Positions 22,911 through 32,728 of a stretch of DNA of 64,000 nucleotides are shown one piece after another. This stretch comes from a virus. The DNA lies in the IMG/VR virus record IMGVR_UViG_3300008963_000727, positions 124,001 to 188,000 of that record; one strand, 5' to 3'. The notes beneath the pieces are model-generated. The model did no database searches. It had not been told where the DNA came from and saw nothing but the letters and a program-made list of their open reading frames with translations. The stretch's first letter is position 1, and the number at the start of each line of letters is the position of its first letter. Made by a program: the position numbers and the translations under genes.

Positions 22911-23990
22911 ATGAGTTTCATACCATTCTCAAACATAGAACGTCAGTATAAAAATCTGCGAGAAGAAATACTAGACGCTACTGATAAAGTTCTCTCCAGT
23001 GGCATTCTTATGGATGGCCCCTTCACTGAGCGGTTTGAGACATGGTTAGCAAATAAAAATAGTAATCGTTATGCAGTGACATGCACAAGCGGTACTGTTG
23101 CGTTAGAATTAATAGCAAAGTACGCCATGTATAACATGCTTAAATATGATGATTCTACAACACCAATAGTAGTACTACCGTCATTGACATATTCTGCTAC
23201 AGCAAATGCATTTGCTAATTCTGGTTGGAAAATTTGTTTTGCAGATGTAGACAAGTATGGAATAATAAAACCAGATTCTATTCAGAGTGATATTGACCCA
23301 CATTTAATAGTATTAGTCGGACTGTATGGCGGCGATGTTCGTAATGCATTGGCAAAACATAAAACTGCTGTTGAGATAGAAGATGCAGCACAGCACTGGC
23401 TGGCAAACAATTCTCAACGATGCGGAATTGCTGCAGCCTTAAGTTTTGATCCTACTAAAAATTTTGGCAATTATGCTAACGGTGGGGCAGTAGTTACTAA
23501 TGATGAAAGTTTTGCACTTTTTGCAAAACAATATCGTAATAATGGCAAACCAAATAATTATCAAACAGGCAGTAACTTGAGAATGAGTGAGGTAGATTGT
23601 GCTCAACTCATGGTAAAGTCAAAATATATTGATGAATGGCAGGATCGTCGTCGGGAGATTTTTTCATATTGGTACCGCATATTTGAAAAAAATGGTATTA
23701 ATGTTCTTGTCAACTCTATCAGTGATCATGGGTTTCATAAGTTTGTTATATCACATAGCGAGAGAAACAAAATCAAACAAAAACTCGCTGATAAAGACAT
23801 TGAAACAAAGATACATTATGACAAGCCACTATTTGAGTTACCTGCATTTAAAAAGTATCCAAATCCGGGGATGATTAGCACTGCTAGTATGTTATCTAGA
23901 AGTGTGCTAAGTTTGCCTTGCTATCCAGAGTTATCAGACAGTGAAGTAGAGTATATTGGTGAATCTGTTATTGAGAGTACTCGCGATTAA
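22911..23990 (+). CDS. DegT/DnrJ/EryC1-type PLP aminotransferase (359 aa)
   Basis: Full-length sugar aminotransferase. TSGTVALEL (near residue 62) holds the PLP phosphate, EDAAQHW (near 157) gives the ring Asp, and DPTKNFGNYANGG contains the Schiff-base Lys (near 184). The C-terminal domain (YDKPLFELPAF, SLPCYPELSD) is complete, unlike the 206-residue relative at 724-1344. These enzymes transaminate ketosugars on nucleotides to make amino sugars for surface glycans. It follows the epimerase by 9 nt and ends convergently with the repeat-protein gene (23-nt overlap). Confidence 0.9.
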   Translation: MSFIPFSNIERQYKNLREEILDATDKVLSSGILMDGPFTERFETWLANKNSNRYAVTCTSGTVALELIAKYAMYNMLKYDDSTTPIVVLPSLTYSATANAFANSGWKICFADVDKYGIIKPDSIQSDIDPHLIVLVGLYGGDVRNALAKHKTAVEIEDAAQHWLANNSQRCGIAAALSFDPTKNFGNYANGGAVVTNDESFALFAKQYRNNGKPNNYQTGSNLRMSEVDCAQLMVKSKYIDEWQDRRREIFSYWYRIFEKNGINVLVNSISDHGFHKFVISHSERNKIKQKLADKDIETKIHYDKPLFELPAFKKYPNPGMISTASMLSRSVLSLPCYPELSDSEVEYIGESVIESTRD

Positions 23991-26385
23991 AAAACTCTTG
24001 TAACCACTTCCATTCATAACTTAACTTGAGTTTTTCAAAGTCACCATTCACTGATTCGTAATATCTCACTGCATCCTCTGCACCACGGACACTCCAATCT
24101 CCATTATTGCCATCACCGACAGAAAGCCATGTTTCTAAGCGATATTCGTTTTCAATATTTGGCAAACTATCACGCAACTTTAAACACTCTCTAAATGCCG
24201 TTCTCCATGTCATCCACGGATCATTATTGAATTCCGCTGTTCCACTTAGTAGTGGCACTACATCATGTTCTTGGTCAAGTGTAAAATCTAATCCACCCCC
24301 TGTGTTTTGAAGTGTTAATTTTTTGTTATATGCGATCATTGCCATATGACCATATTCCAGAAAATTGACTGGATTTTTTGCATGAAATATATAATGCTTT
24401 CTTTGTTGCATTCTATCAGGTTGCCACGACCAATCAAACTCTGGATTGACTTTTAATTTAGCAAACACACAAAATGCCCAGTCGGTATTACTTTCCTCAA
24501 GAGCAGCCTGATAAGCCGCTACACGCCCATTTATACCATCTACTCTCGCAACCCTATTTGATTTATCAGCAGTAACACTGAGTAAATGTTCCCAGTTTTC
24601 TTCTGCATTAGTTTCACCATTAGATATAAAAACAATGTCTAATGGTTTATCATCGCATATCCCAGAAAAAGTTTTATCTATATAAGGATAATCATATAAT
24701 TGATCATTAATAAAAGCAATACTTTCTCTGGGAACTATAACTGAAGATCCCCCATCTGATAGTGGTACTATTGTTTTTGTTTTTTCTTCCCATAGTGGAA
24801 CAGTTGGGGTATTTTTAATATCATCAGTATTGACATTATCGCAAGAGAATATTGTTAATGGTGCCAGCAAATTTTGATTTTTTATCACATCAATATGGCT
24901 ATCATCATCGTGTTTTACTTCTGGACAATTCCATCTAGGTACTGAGATGTCAGATAGAAAATTTATATTATGCCATTCTAATAATTCTACATCTAATTGA
25001 TCCAAGATTGAAGGCACATGAATAAAAAAAGTATCTCCGAATTTTTGCTCATTACTTGGAAATACATGGACCATGTTGCTCTGCCACTGCTCTGGGTGCC
25101 AAGAAAAATTAAAATCAGTATAATCACAAACCGAAGAACAAATCCAAATGTATTCAGAATCATCGCCAACTTTTTTTGCTATTCTTCTTATTGTACTCAA
25201 ATAATTTGACGAATACCGTGTCTTTATTATTTCTAGATCTGTAGAATTGACAGATTCTATTGATTTGTCAATGTTCCCGTCATAATGATCAATGAAAAAA
25301 ACTTTTTTTGCCGGACTGCTTTTAACATTAGCGTATATATTCCGAACAAATTTTGTTTCTGTAGAACCCTTTGTGATATATCTAGGTCCGCCAGTTTTTT
25401 GGTGCTGAGTGCCGAATTGATAGATATATGGTGATTCCGTTTCATCCGGGTGCCAAGTGTAATCAAAGTTTTCCACATCAATGTCTGGTGATACTTCCCA
25501 GTTATCATCAATAGAAGTTTTTTTGGCTTTTATCCCGCGTATAAATTTTGTTTCTGTGGCACCAGACATTCTATACCGAGGACCACCTGTCTTTTGGTGT
25601 TGAGTGCCGAATTGATAGATATATGGTGATTCTGTTTCGTCTGGGTGCCAAGTATAATCAAACTCTTCAAATGTGACACCTGTAGGAATTTCCCAATTAT
25701 CATCTATAGAGGTTTTTTTGGCTTTTATGCCACGTATAAATTTTGTTTCAGTCGCACCTTCCATGACATATCTAGGGCCACCTGTCTTTTGGTGTTGAGT
25801 ACCGAATTGATATATGTATGGTGATTCTGTTTCGTCTGGGTGCCATGTGAAGTCAAAATTATTTACATCAATATCAGAGGGGATTTCCCAGTTATTATCA
25901 ATGGAAGTTTTTTTAACTATTGTGCTTCTTTCATATTTTACTTCTGTTGCATTGGGAACGACATATCTAGGGCCACCTGTCTTTTGGTGTTGAGTACCGA
26001 ATTGATATATGTATGGTGGTTCAGTTGGGTCTGGATGCCAAGTAAAATCAAAATTATCATCAATACAATCTTTTGGTATTTCCCAATTTTTTTCTGATAG
26101 TATTCTAGGGATAATATTTTTGTGGTATTTTGTGCCAACAGATTTTTCTTTTGGTACTAGATATGTTTGACCATCTTTTTGCCACTGGCTTGGCCAAGCG
26201 TGAATAAACTCACTTTCCCACGGAACGGGTTCCCAAATAAAATCAAAGCAAGAATAGTCTGATAAGTAATTCAAAATCCAAAAGTATCTGGTTTTAGATT
26301 TTTCTCTAGCCTCATCTATACTTTTCACGTGGATTTCATGAGAAAACACGTTTGGCTTTTTATCAAAGTAAAATACATCAAACAT
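23968..26385 (-). CDS. Repeat protein with C-terminal glycosyltransferase-like domain (805 aa)
   Basis: After a short N-terminal domain the protein contains modules built on DF.WHPD...PYIYQFGTQHQKTGGPRY. Four are near-identical 65-residue units (about residues 99-358); degenerate versions lie before and after. The C-terminal 250 residues (LDIVFISNGE, RVARVDGINGR, NDPWMTWRTAFREC) resemble the protein at 43684-44607 and a glycosyltransferase-like family seen in marine phages. Its ATG overlaps head-to-head with the ATG of the plus-strand gene at 26384. Repeats could be glycan-binding or scaffold modules; function is inferred only. Confidence 0.7.
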   Translation of the reverse strand: MFDVFYFDKKPNVFSHEIHVKSIDEAREKSKTRYFWILNYLSDYSCFDFIWEPVPWESEFIHAWPSQWQKDGQTYLVPKEKSVGTKYHKNIIPRILSEKNWEIPKDCIDDNFDFTWHPDPTEPPYIYQFGTQHQKTGGPRYVVPNATEVKYERSTIVKKTSIDNNWEIPSDIDVNNFDFTWHPDETESPYIYQFGTQHQKTGGPRYVMEGATETKFIRGIKAKKTSIDDNWEIPTGVTFEEFDYTWHPDETESPYIYQFGTQHQKTGGPRYRMSGATETKFIRGIKAKKTSIDDNWEVSPDIDVENFDYTWHPDETESPYIYQFGTQHQKTGGPRYITKGSTETKFVRNIYANVKSSPAKKVFFIDHYDGNIDKSIESVNSTDLEIIKTRYSSNYLSTIRRIAKKVGDDSEYIWICSSVCDYTDFNFSWHPEQWQSNMVHVFPSNEQKFGDTFFIHVPSILDQLDVELLEWHNINFLSDISVPRWNCPEVKHDDDSHIDVIKNQNLLAPLTIFSCDNVNTDDIKNTPTVPLWEEKTKTIVPLSDGGSSVIVPRESIAFINDQLYDYPYIDKTFSGICDDKPLDIVFISNGETNAEENWEHLLSVTADKSNRVARVDGINGRVAAYQAALEESNTDWAFCVFAKLKVNPEFDWSWQPDRMQQRKHYIFHAKNPVNFLEYGHMAMIAYNKKLTLQNTGGGLDFTLDQEHDVVPLLSGTAEFNNDPWMTWRTAFRECLKLRDSLPNIENEYRLETWLSVGDGNNGDWSVRGAEDAVRYYESVNGDFEKLKLSYEWKWLQEFFNREYSQ
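25311..26090 (-). repeat. Four tandem 195-bp repeats within a gene
   Basis: The marker CGAATTGATA starts at 25413, 25608, 25803 and 25998, a spacing of exactly 195 nt, so each unit encodes 65 residues in frame. Some neighbouring units are almost identical at DNA level, which points to recent tandem duplication or gene conversion; the outer modules in the same protein are much more diverged. Confidence 0.95.
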
Positions 26386-27496
26386 GATAAGAATAGAAGA
26401 AATTTACGTTAATATTTTCAAAAATTATATTGATAAGAATATCCCTAAAACTCGGTTATTTTTTTGTGATCCGCCGGGGACAACTGACCCCGAAAACTTA
26501 ATGAATTATGGTCATGATATAACTGAATATAATTATATATTCCTTCACGACCAAGAGCCAATATTTTTAGATGTGCATAAACCGCTTTTTGATGATGTTG
26601 AAAAAAGAAATAAAGATATAACTGATAATTTTAATTCAAACAAAAAAATATTAATTCACAGTGAAAAAAATAGCGATGAAGTTAATGAGGTCTGCAACAT
26701 ATATGGTTGGGATGATTATTACTATTTTTTTCATGGATGGGCGGCATTAGAATGGTTTAGAGGTTTTAACTATGATTTCACTATTGAACCCCCAGAGTCA
26801 AGAAAAATAAAATCAAGTTTTATAAGTCCTAATAGGATTATAGGCGGCAAGAGAAACCACAGAGTACTACTGTTCTACAATATGGTAAAAAACAATATTA
26901 CCAATGCAAAAATTAGTATGCCACAAGTTTGCCCATATGAAAATGAGTTCGCATCAAAAATTGGAAGAAGATATAGAAATACATATCCAGATATTGAAAA
27001 AGTTTTAGGCTCTGTTAATTTACCATGGAACTTTTCAGGTGAAGAAAATCATCCAATGGAAAGTTATACGCTTGGATTATTTGATCAGTCTTTTGAATCC
27101 CTCGCATACATTGTTACAGAAACTGTTTTTTCTGGAAAAAGAAATCATCTTACAGAGAAAATATTCAAGCCAATTTGTATGTATATGCCATTTATTCTTG
27201 TTTCTACTGCATATAGTTTAGAATATTTGAAATCATATGGATTTAAAACATTCTCAGAATTCTGGTCTGAAGATTACGATACCGAAGAAGATGATATTTT
27301 GAGAATTGAAAAAATAGCAAAATTAACCAAAAATTTAGACGATCTTACTCCTAAAGAATTAAATCAAATGTATAAACATATGATTCCAACATTAAAATTT
27401 AATTATAATCATTTTTATAACGGAGTTTTTAAGAATATCTTATGGAAAGAATTAACATCTATGCTAAACAATATAAAAAAGGACATTAATTCATGA
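26384..27496 (+). CDS. Phage glycosyltransferase-like protein, family member 2 (370 aa)
   Basis: The C-terminal half has the shared motif: YIVTETVFSG, LTEKIFKPI, PFILVSTAYSLEYLKSYGFKTF, then a Tyr-Asp acidic stretch. This recalls the sugar-nucleotide half of GT10/GT47-like GT-B enzymes. The N-terminal half differs from its two downstream neighbours (IFLHDQEPIFLD, LIHSEKNSDEV). No membrane segment. It begins with an ATG that shares two bases with the divergent gene's ATG and leads a run of three coupled genes (4-nt overlap with the next). Confidence 0.65.
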   Translation: MIRIEEIYVNIFKNYIDKNIPKTRLFFCDPPGTTDPENLMNYGHDITEYNYIFLHDQEPIFLDVHKPLFDDVEKRNKDITDNFNSNKKILIHSEKNSDEVNEVCNIYGWDDYYYFFHGWAALEWFRGFNYDFTIEPPESRKIKSSFISPNRIIGGKRNHRVLLFYNMVKNNITNAKISMPQVCPYENEFASKIGRRYRNTYPDIEKVLGSVNLPWNFSGEENHPMESYTLGLFDQSFESLAYIVTETVFSGKRNHLTEKIFKPICMYMPFILVSTAYSLEYLKSYGFKTFSEFWSEDYDTEEDDILRIEKIAKLTKNLDDLTPKELNQMYKHMIPTLKFNYNHFYNGVFKNILWKELTSMLNNIKKDINS

Positions 27497-28866
27497 TTAA
27501 TCTGTGTTGCGATTTTACATTATATAATTTAGACATACAATGGTTAGAAGACAACTGGGTAGATATTTACAACACAAACAAAAAACCCCATTGGCCAGAA
27601 TTAAAATCATTTTCAGAGTTTGAAAATTTATCTGATGATTTTAAAACGATATGTCGCAAAGTAAAACTTGATCCAAAGTCACAAAAAGAAAGACACGGTT
27701 TTAGAGAAATTCCATATCCTACATGCACACGCCATAATGGAGTTTATGGGTATGACAGTTGGGGAGAGTTTAGTACTACATATCCAAATACTGAGCACGT
27801 TAGACTAATAGATTATTTGTATGATGAAGGTGTCCCATACAAATTATGGAAGATAAGTGAAGCACCAATAGATAGTTTTTATATTATAGGATTAAATATA
27901 TTTCACCCAGATTTTGATTATTTTTCTGAGATTTCAAACGAAGCATATGCCCGATTAAAAAGAAATGAAATAAATGTTTTGTTTTTTTATGATGAGGCAG
28001 ATAACCCTATAGAAATAAAAAAATCGCTATCAACCTTGTGTCAAAAACATGATATAGATATAGAAAGAATTCATTTCGTTTCTGGTAATACATACGCGGA
28101 CAAAATAGAAAATTTTTATTACTTTTTTGATGATGAATTATTATATCGTAGATCTCAACAAAAAGAAAATATTGTTCCATATCATGAAGAAAAGAGAGAG
28201 AAAAAATTTACTGCATTAGTAAGAATTCACAAACTCTGGCGAGCAATCTTTATGGGAGAATTGTGGAGGGCAGGAGTACATGACCAAGGGTTTTTTAGTT
28301 ACAACCAAATATCTCAGGGAAAAGAAAGTGATGAAGTAAGTTGCCAACCCTTTGACAGAGAATTCATTGAATCAAAATATAGACTCATTCAAAACTTTTT
28401 AGCAGATGGACCATTTAAAGCAGACTCATTGAATGATATTGACCATAATTCTTTTGAAAGTTTGAATAAGGAACATTTTGAAAAAAGTTACTGCAATTTT
28501 GTTGTAGAAACATATTTTAATATGCAAGACAATATTGGAACTTGTTTAACAGAAAAAATTATAAAACCCATATGCCACAATCAATTTTTTATTGTTGTAG
28601 GACCGCCGCATACGCTCAAAGAATTAAAAAAATTTGGATATAAAACATTTGATCGTGTTATTGATGAATCATACGATGACATAGAAAATGACCAAAAAAG
28701 AATGGAGGCAGTAATTGAATTGTGTTCTGAAATTGCTTCTATGCCAGATCACCGATTGCACAAATTATACCTTGATTTAAAACCAGAAATTACACACAAC
28801 AGCAAACTATTTTTAGAATCCAAAAAAGAAAGACTCACTGACTTAATAAGTAAGTTACAACAATGA
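27493..28866 (+). CDS. Phage glycosyltransferase-like protein, family member 3 (457 aa)
   Basis: Contains the family motif FVVETYFN, CLTEKIIKPICHNQFFIVVG and LKKFGYKTFDRVID near residues 335-395. The N-terminal half shares VLFFYDEADNP, FVSGNTYADKIENF and YPNTEHVRLIDY with the next gene, so the two are tandem paralogues. Donor sugar unknown. Overlaps both neighbours by 4 nt (ATGA). Confidence 0.65.
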   Translation: MINLCCDFTLYNLDIQWLEDNWVDIYNTNKKPHWPELKSFSEFENLSDDFKTICRKVKLDPKSQKERHGFREIPYPTCTRHNGVYGYDSWGEFSTTYPNTEHVRLIDYLYDEGVPYKLWKISEAPIDSFYIIGLNIFHPDFDYFSEISNEAYARLKRNEINVLFFYDEADNPIEIKKSLSTLCQKHDIDIERIHFVSGNTYADKIENFYYFFDDELLYRRSQQKENIVPYHEEKREKKFTALVRIHKLWRAIFMGELWRAGVHDQGFFSYNQISQGKESDEVSCQPFDREFIESKYRLIQNFLADGPFKADSLNDIDHNSFESLNKEHFEKSYCNFVVETYFNMQDNIGTCLTEKIIKPICHNQFFIVVGPPHTLKELKKFGYKTFDRVIDESYDDIENDQKRMEAVIELCSEIASMPDHRLHKLYLDLKPEITHNSKLFLESKKERLTDLISKLQQ

Positions 28867-30041
28867 AAGAAACCGATTTAGTTTTTTGTTACGATAGAGT
28901 ATATGACAATGGAGTTGGATACCCCAACCTTGCCAAATTTGGACACTCTTGGAGAAAATGGGACCATATCTGGCCGAACACTGTCAAGTTGAGAATAATA
29001 AAATTTTTTAATGATAATGGATTTTTATTCAAAGAAACCTCTGTTGATTCTGCACCTAATGGCTCTTGGTATCCAATAGCATTTTCTTGGTTTGATTTTG
29101 ATTGTGACTATATTGATTTGATTCCAAATAATAGTATTAAGCGAATTAAAAACAGTGAAATTAAAATACTATTTTATTATCATGAAGCAGACAATCCATA
29201 TCATATAAAAGAAAGAATTGATTTTTTAATAGAAAAACATCAATTACCAAATGATTGTTATGTTTTTGTTAGTGCAAATACTGCCGCAAATAATATAGAA
29301 AATTTTATCTATTATAATGATCATGAATCGTTTTTTGCTAACATCAACCGAAGTCAAAGTTCTTTTTTAAGTACGAGAAGAGAAAAAGAATTTGATTTTT
29401 CTATGTTATCAAGAACGCATAAATGGTGGAGGGCCACATGTTATGCAGATCTGATACGTAAAGGAGCATTAGATAACAGCATATGGAGTTATAATACAAA
29501 TTATGATATCGGTGATCCATTTGATCAAAACCCCATTGATTTATCGGTATTAAAATTAAAAGGAGACAGAGTAAAAGAATTTGTTGCCGGTGGTCCATAT
29601 CTATATGATGATGAAAAAACACACAACAATCATCGCTGGGTCAATGAAGATTTATATAGAAAATCGTATTTTAATATTGTATTAGAAACACACTTTGATG
29701 CTGATGGAAGCGGTGGGACATTTCTAACAGAAAAAACACTCAAGCCTATAAAGTTTGGACAACCTTTCTTAATTGCTGGTACTGCACATAGTTTAAAACT
29801 TTTAAGAAGTTTGGGTTACAAAACATTTGATTATGTTTTGAATAATGATTATGATGAAATAGAAGACAACACTGAACGCTGGAAAGCACTATCAGCAGAA
29901 ATAAAAAGAATAAAAAATCACGGATTAAAGGAATTATTTTACGAGTGCTACCCAGATATAATCTATAACCAGTATGCGTTCTCTTCCAGAATCCGCGAGA
30001 ATATTCAACATATCGTTGACCAACTTAACTACAAACAGTAA
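28863..30041 (+). CDS. Phage glycosyltransferase-like protein, family member 4 (392 aa)
   Basis: Tandem paralogue of the preceding gene: WPNTVKLRIIKFF, ILFYYHEADNP and FVSANTAANNIENF match it, as does the C-terminal LETHFDADG, TFLTEKTLKPIKFGQPFLIAG and LRSLGYKTFDYVL. Assignment to a GT-B-like glycosyltransferase is by motif pattern. Its last 17 nt overlap the end of the convergent carbamoyltransferase gene. Confidence 0.65.
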   Translation: MKETDLVFCYDRVYDNGVGYPNLAKFGHSWRKWDHIWPNTVKLRIIKFFNDNGFLFKETSVDSAPNGSWYPIAFSWFDFDCDYIDLIPNNSIKRIKNSEIKILFYYHEADNPYHIKERIDFLIEKHQLPNDCYVFVSANTAANNIENFIYYNDHESFFANINRSQSSFLSTRREKEFDFSMLSRTHKWWRATCYADLIRKGALDNSIWSYNTNYDIGDPFDQNPIDLSVLKLKGDRVKEFVAGGPYLYDDEKTHNNHRWVNEDLYRKSYFNIVLETHFDADGSGGTFLTEKTLKPIKFGQPFLIAGTAHSLKLLRSLGYKTFDYVLNNDYDEIEDNTERWKALSAEIKRIKNHGLKELFYECYPDIIYNQYAFSSRIRENIQHIVDQLNYKQ

Positions 30042-31530
30042 CGCCGTATTTCTTCTGGAATCTGTCAGCATCCTGTCTGTCGTTAACCATCGGCTCACCG
30101 CGTATATTAAGACTGGTATTTAACAGCATTGGACATCCTGACCAGACATACCATAGTTCCAGCAACTTTCTAAATCCTGACCCATCATCTGGAACTGTTT
30201 GAACTCGTGCAGTACCATCTACATGCGTTATTGCTGGGAAGTCTTCCGGATGTTTAACTCTGGCAACTGTCTGCATATAAGGACTTGTAGAAACATTGCC
30301 CGGCATTTCAAAATAATCATCTACATGCTCTTCTAATATTGCTGGGGCAAATGGCCTAAACTTCTGTCTTTTCTTTATTTCATTTACTCTATCTTTTATA
30401 TCTTTGCCACGCGGGTCTGCTAAGAGACTTCTGTTTCCAAGTGCCCTTGGACCAAACTCTGCTCTGCCTGATGCTACACCAACTATCTTATCAGTTACCA
30501 GTCTATCAACAATATCATTGACTGGATATTCGCCGGGAATTTCGTGACCAAGATATGCATCTTTCCATTTCAATGGCTTTTTATACTGTAGTGCTGCTGC
30601 ACCCAAACTTGACCCTGCATCACTCGGATTAGGCATTATCCACATATTTGGAAATATAACACCCAAACGACTATTAGCAACACAGTTTAAAGCAACTCCA
30701 CCCATAAAAACCAAATTTTCAGATTTGGTAAGATTTTTAGCCCGTCGCATTATTTCTAATATTGCCTCTTCTACTACTCTCTGAGCACTTGCAGCGATAT
30801 TCTCTTTATTGGCACGAATATATTGATTTTTCTTAAAATGACTATTGTCAATGCCCATATGAAGATTTTGATTTAATTCACCCGTTGATATGTCAATAAA
30901 GAAGTCACTTTTCATCATCACAGCACCAAAGTCGGACCCCCAACCTGCCATACCCATTGTGACATATTCATCTTCCATTGGTTTTAATCCAATCGCCTGT
31001 GTGATAGCAGAGTAAAATAGACCTATGCTATGAGGGTACTTTTGCCCCCACATTTTTTTATATTGTGCGATACCATTAGCATCATATGACGCATGATATA
31101 TGGATATTGTGTCCAATTCCCCAATTGCGTCAATAACAACAACAGCAGCTTCTTCATACGGAGATGTTTGAAATCCTGCTGCTGCATGGCTGAGATGGTG
31201 TGAAAATCGTGAAATACTACATTTTTTTAACAGAGGTTTTGCATATGAATTTAACTGTTGTTTTAAAACACCTCGTGTTGACCACGGCGTCAACCCATAC
31301 TGACCACTTCGTATTTTTTGCACATTGTGCATCCACGGCCTTTCATAATATGCAATAGAAGATACATCCCATTGCATTGCATCTTTTATAAGTGCAGGAT
31401 GTAAATTAGGGTCGTTTTTCTTTTTACTATATCTTTCACTATGACCGGCAAAAACTATTTCTCCGTCTTGGGAAACGACACTTGCTGCAGCATCATGAAA
31501 TCCAGAACTGATTCCTAAGATGTAGCTCAT
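30025..31530 (-). CDS. Carbamoyltransferase, NodU/CmcH/TobZ family (501 aa)
   Basis: N-terminal GISSGFHDAAAS and SERYSKKKND, then FSHHLSHAAAGF (metal-binding His pair near residue 110), GGVALNCVANSRL near 275 and FGPRALGNRSLLADPR near 370 are all signatures of this family, which uses carbamoyl phosphate and ATP to O-carbamoylate sugars or antibiotics. Length is close to the usual 540-590 but slightly short. It is the last gene of the long minus-strand operon and probably carbamoylates the sugar made or carried by the cluster. Its ATG overlaps the stop of the 38-aa gene (ATGA). Confidence 0.92.
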   Translation of the reverse strand: MSYILGISSGFHDAAASVVSQDGEIVFAGHSERYSKKKNDPNLHPALIKDAMQWDVSSIAYYERPWMHNVQKIRSGQYGLTPWSTRGVLKQQLNSYAKPLLKKCSISRFSHHLSHAAAGFQTSPYEEAAVVVIDAIGELDTISIYHASYDANGIAQYKKMWGQKYPHSIGLFYSAITQAIGLKPMEDEYVTMGMAGWGSDFGAVMMKSDFFIDISTGELNQNLHMGIDNSHFKKNQYIRANKENIAASAQRVVEEAILEIMRRAKNLTKSENLVFMGGVALNCVANSRLGVIFPNMWIMPNPSDAGSSLGAAALQYKKPLKWKDAYLGHEIPGEYPVNDIVDRLVTDKIVGVASGRAEFGPRALGNRSLLADPRGKDIKDRVNEIKKRQKFRPFAPAILEEHVDDYFEMPGNVSTSPYMQTVARVKHPEDFPAITHVDGTARVQTVPDDGSGFRKLLELWYVWSGCPMLLNTSLNIRGEPMVNDRQDADRFQKKYGVTVCS

Positions 31531-31643
31531 TTATATATGAATGGGTCACGTTTACGCAATTTGCGTAATTTTTTTCTATACCGTATTTCTAATTTGATTT
31601 TGTTATAAATGCGTGTGATAAATTTCTTTATTTTTTTAAACAT
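31527..31643 (-). CDS. Basic microprotein, 38 aa
   Basis: The frame starts with an ATG sharing one base with the upstream stop (TAATG at 31645-31641), has AAGGAA upstream, and ends in TGA overlapping the carbamoyltransferase ATG. The product (MFKKIKKFITRIYNKIKLEI, then a K/R-rich stretch, ending DPFIYK) is strongly basic and could form an amphipathic helix. Coupling at both ends makes chance unlikely. It might bind membrane or nucleic acid, or be a modified peptide; none is shown. Confidence 0.7.
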   Translation of the reverse strand: MFKKIKKFITRIYNKIKLEIRYRKKLRKLRKRDPFIYK

Positions 31644-32728
31644 TACTGATTATTCCTTGATATTTCTATTTGCTGCTCAGCATAATTCTTATCAGACCAA
31701 TGATAATCATAGACTACGGAGGCATCAGAAGTTCTTATACTATAAACATCAAGGAAATTGTTGAGTAGATCCCAAATGCCTTCCCTACTGGGATTAGGGA
31801 AGGACTTTTCTAAATCAATCTGGCCAACTTGTGGGTGTCCAATTGTCAGAGATTTGTCTTCTGGATCAAAATTATTTCTTATGAGCCATTGTCTGAATTC
31901 ATTTAGTTTCATAATTTGCCAATCTTTTCCAGATGGATTCTGCCCCCATTCTATATCAAAATCACCAGCAGCTTCTGTTTGTGGTTTTAATGCTACAGTT
32001 ACCAAGTCATCAATGTCTGCTCCATCTTCATCATTAAAAACTTCCCAGTGGTCTTTTCCTACTGCTTTATTAACTCCGACAAACACGCCACCTTGATCAC
32101 GATTTAAGGTCTCAATTCCAAAACACTCATAGTCTTCTTCCGATAATATAAATCTTGGGGCATTCAACCAACACATTAGTTGGCTTGGCCTTTGCCACTC
32201 GGGTGCTTGTGCCTTTTTTCGGTAACTCAAAGCCCATGATTCAAACTCGTGACATAACAAGTTTAACTGCCTAATATGCCAACGAGTTGTTGAGTCAGCA
32301 TTAATATAGTGTGATGACATATTGCCGCTGACACCTTGTAAATCTTCAAAATAACGGTGTAGCCAATTAAACTTATCATGGTTTATATGTCTTCCCGGAT
32401 CACCTGCATAATATTCAGTATTATCCAGAGCATTTTCTATGCTAAAATAATCATCTATAAAATAATCAGTAGTTGACTTGTTTATTGCTGCAATAGTTTC
32501 ATTGATTCGGTCACAAATATACCAACCATTGCGTTCTGAATCAGAAAATCCTACAAAACAATAGTTTTTTTCTAAATGATATTCATTTTTTATTAAATGA
32601 TTTAATTCTTTTAACCACTTATAGCTAAGACTGTTATCGTGGACGTCTATATAAAGGGTATGTAAATCTCCCGTTTCATAATTTCGTAAATCAATTTCAA
32701 TCTGATCTAATGTTTTTCCACCACTCAT
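31643..32728 (-). CDS. Hypothetical protein of the radical SAM operon (361 aa)
   Basis: Unrecognised acidic protein without signal or membrane segments. Recurrent Trp-containing stretches (NKFNWLHRYFEDL-like region near residue 120, WHIRQLNLLCHEFESWAL near 150-170) and a C-terminal DYHWSDKNYAEQQ are visible. It overlaps the radical SAM gene upstream by 32 nt and the microprotein downstream by one base, so it is made together with them. A substrate-binding or accessory role for the neighbouring radical SAM enzymes is plausible only by position. Confidence 0.65.
   Translation of the reverse strand: MSGGKTLDQIEIDLRNYETGDLHTLYIDVHDNSLSYKWLKELNHLIKNEYHLEKNYCFVGFSDSERNGWYICDRINETIAAINKSTTDYFIDDYFSIENALDNTEYYAGDPGRHINHDKFNWLHRYFEDLQGVSGNMSSHYINADSTTRWHIRQLNLLCHEFESWALSYRKKAQAPEWQRPSQLMCWLNAPRFILSEEDYECFGIETLNRDQGGVFVGVNKAVGKDHWEVFNDEDGADIDDLVTVALKPQTEAAGDFDIEWGQNPSGKDWQIMKLNEFRQWLIRNNFDPEDKSLTIGHPQVGQIDLEKSFPNPSREGIWDLLNNFLDVYSIRTSDASVVYDYHWSDKNYAEQQIEISRNNQ

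Noticed and set aside
25311-26090. CRISPR array
   Set aside because: The 195-bp repeats are coding, in frame and directly joined, with no spacers.
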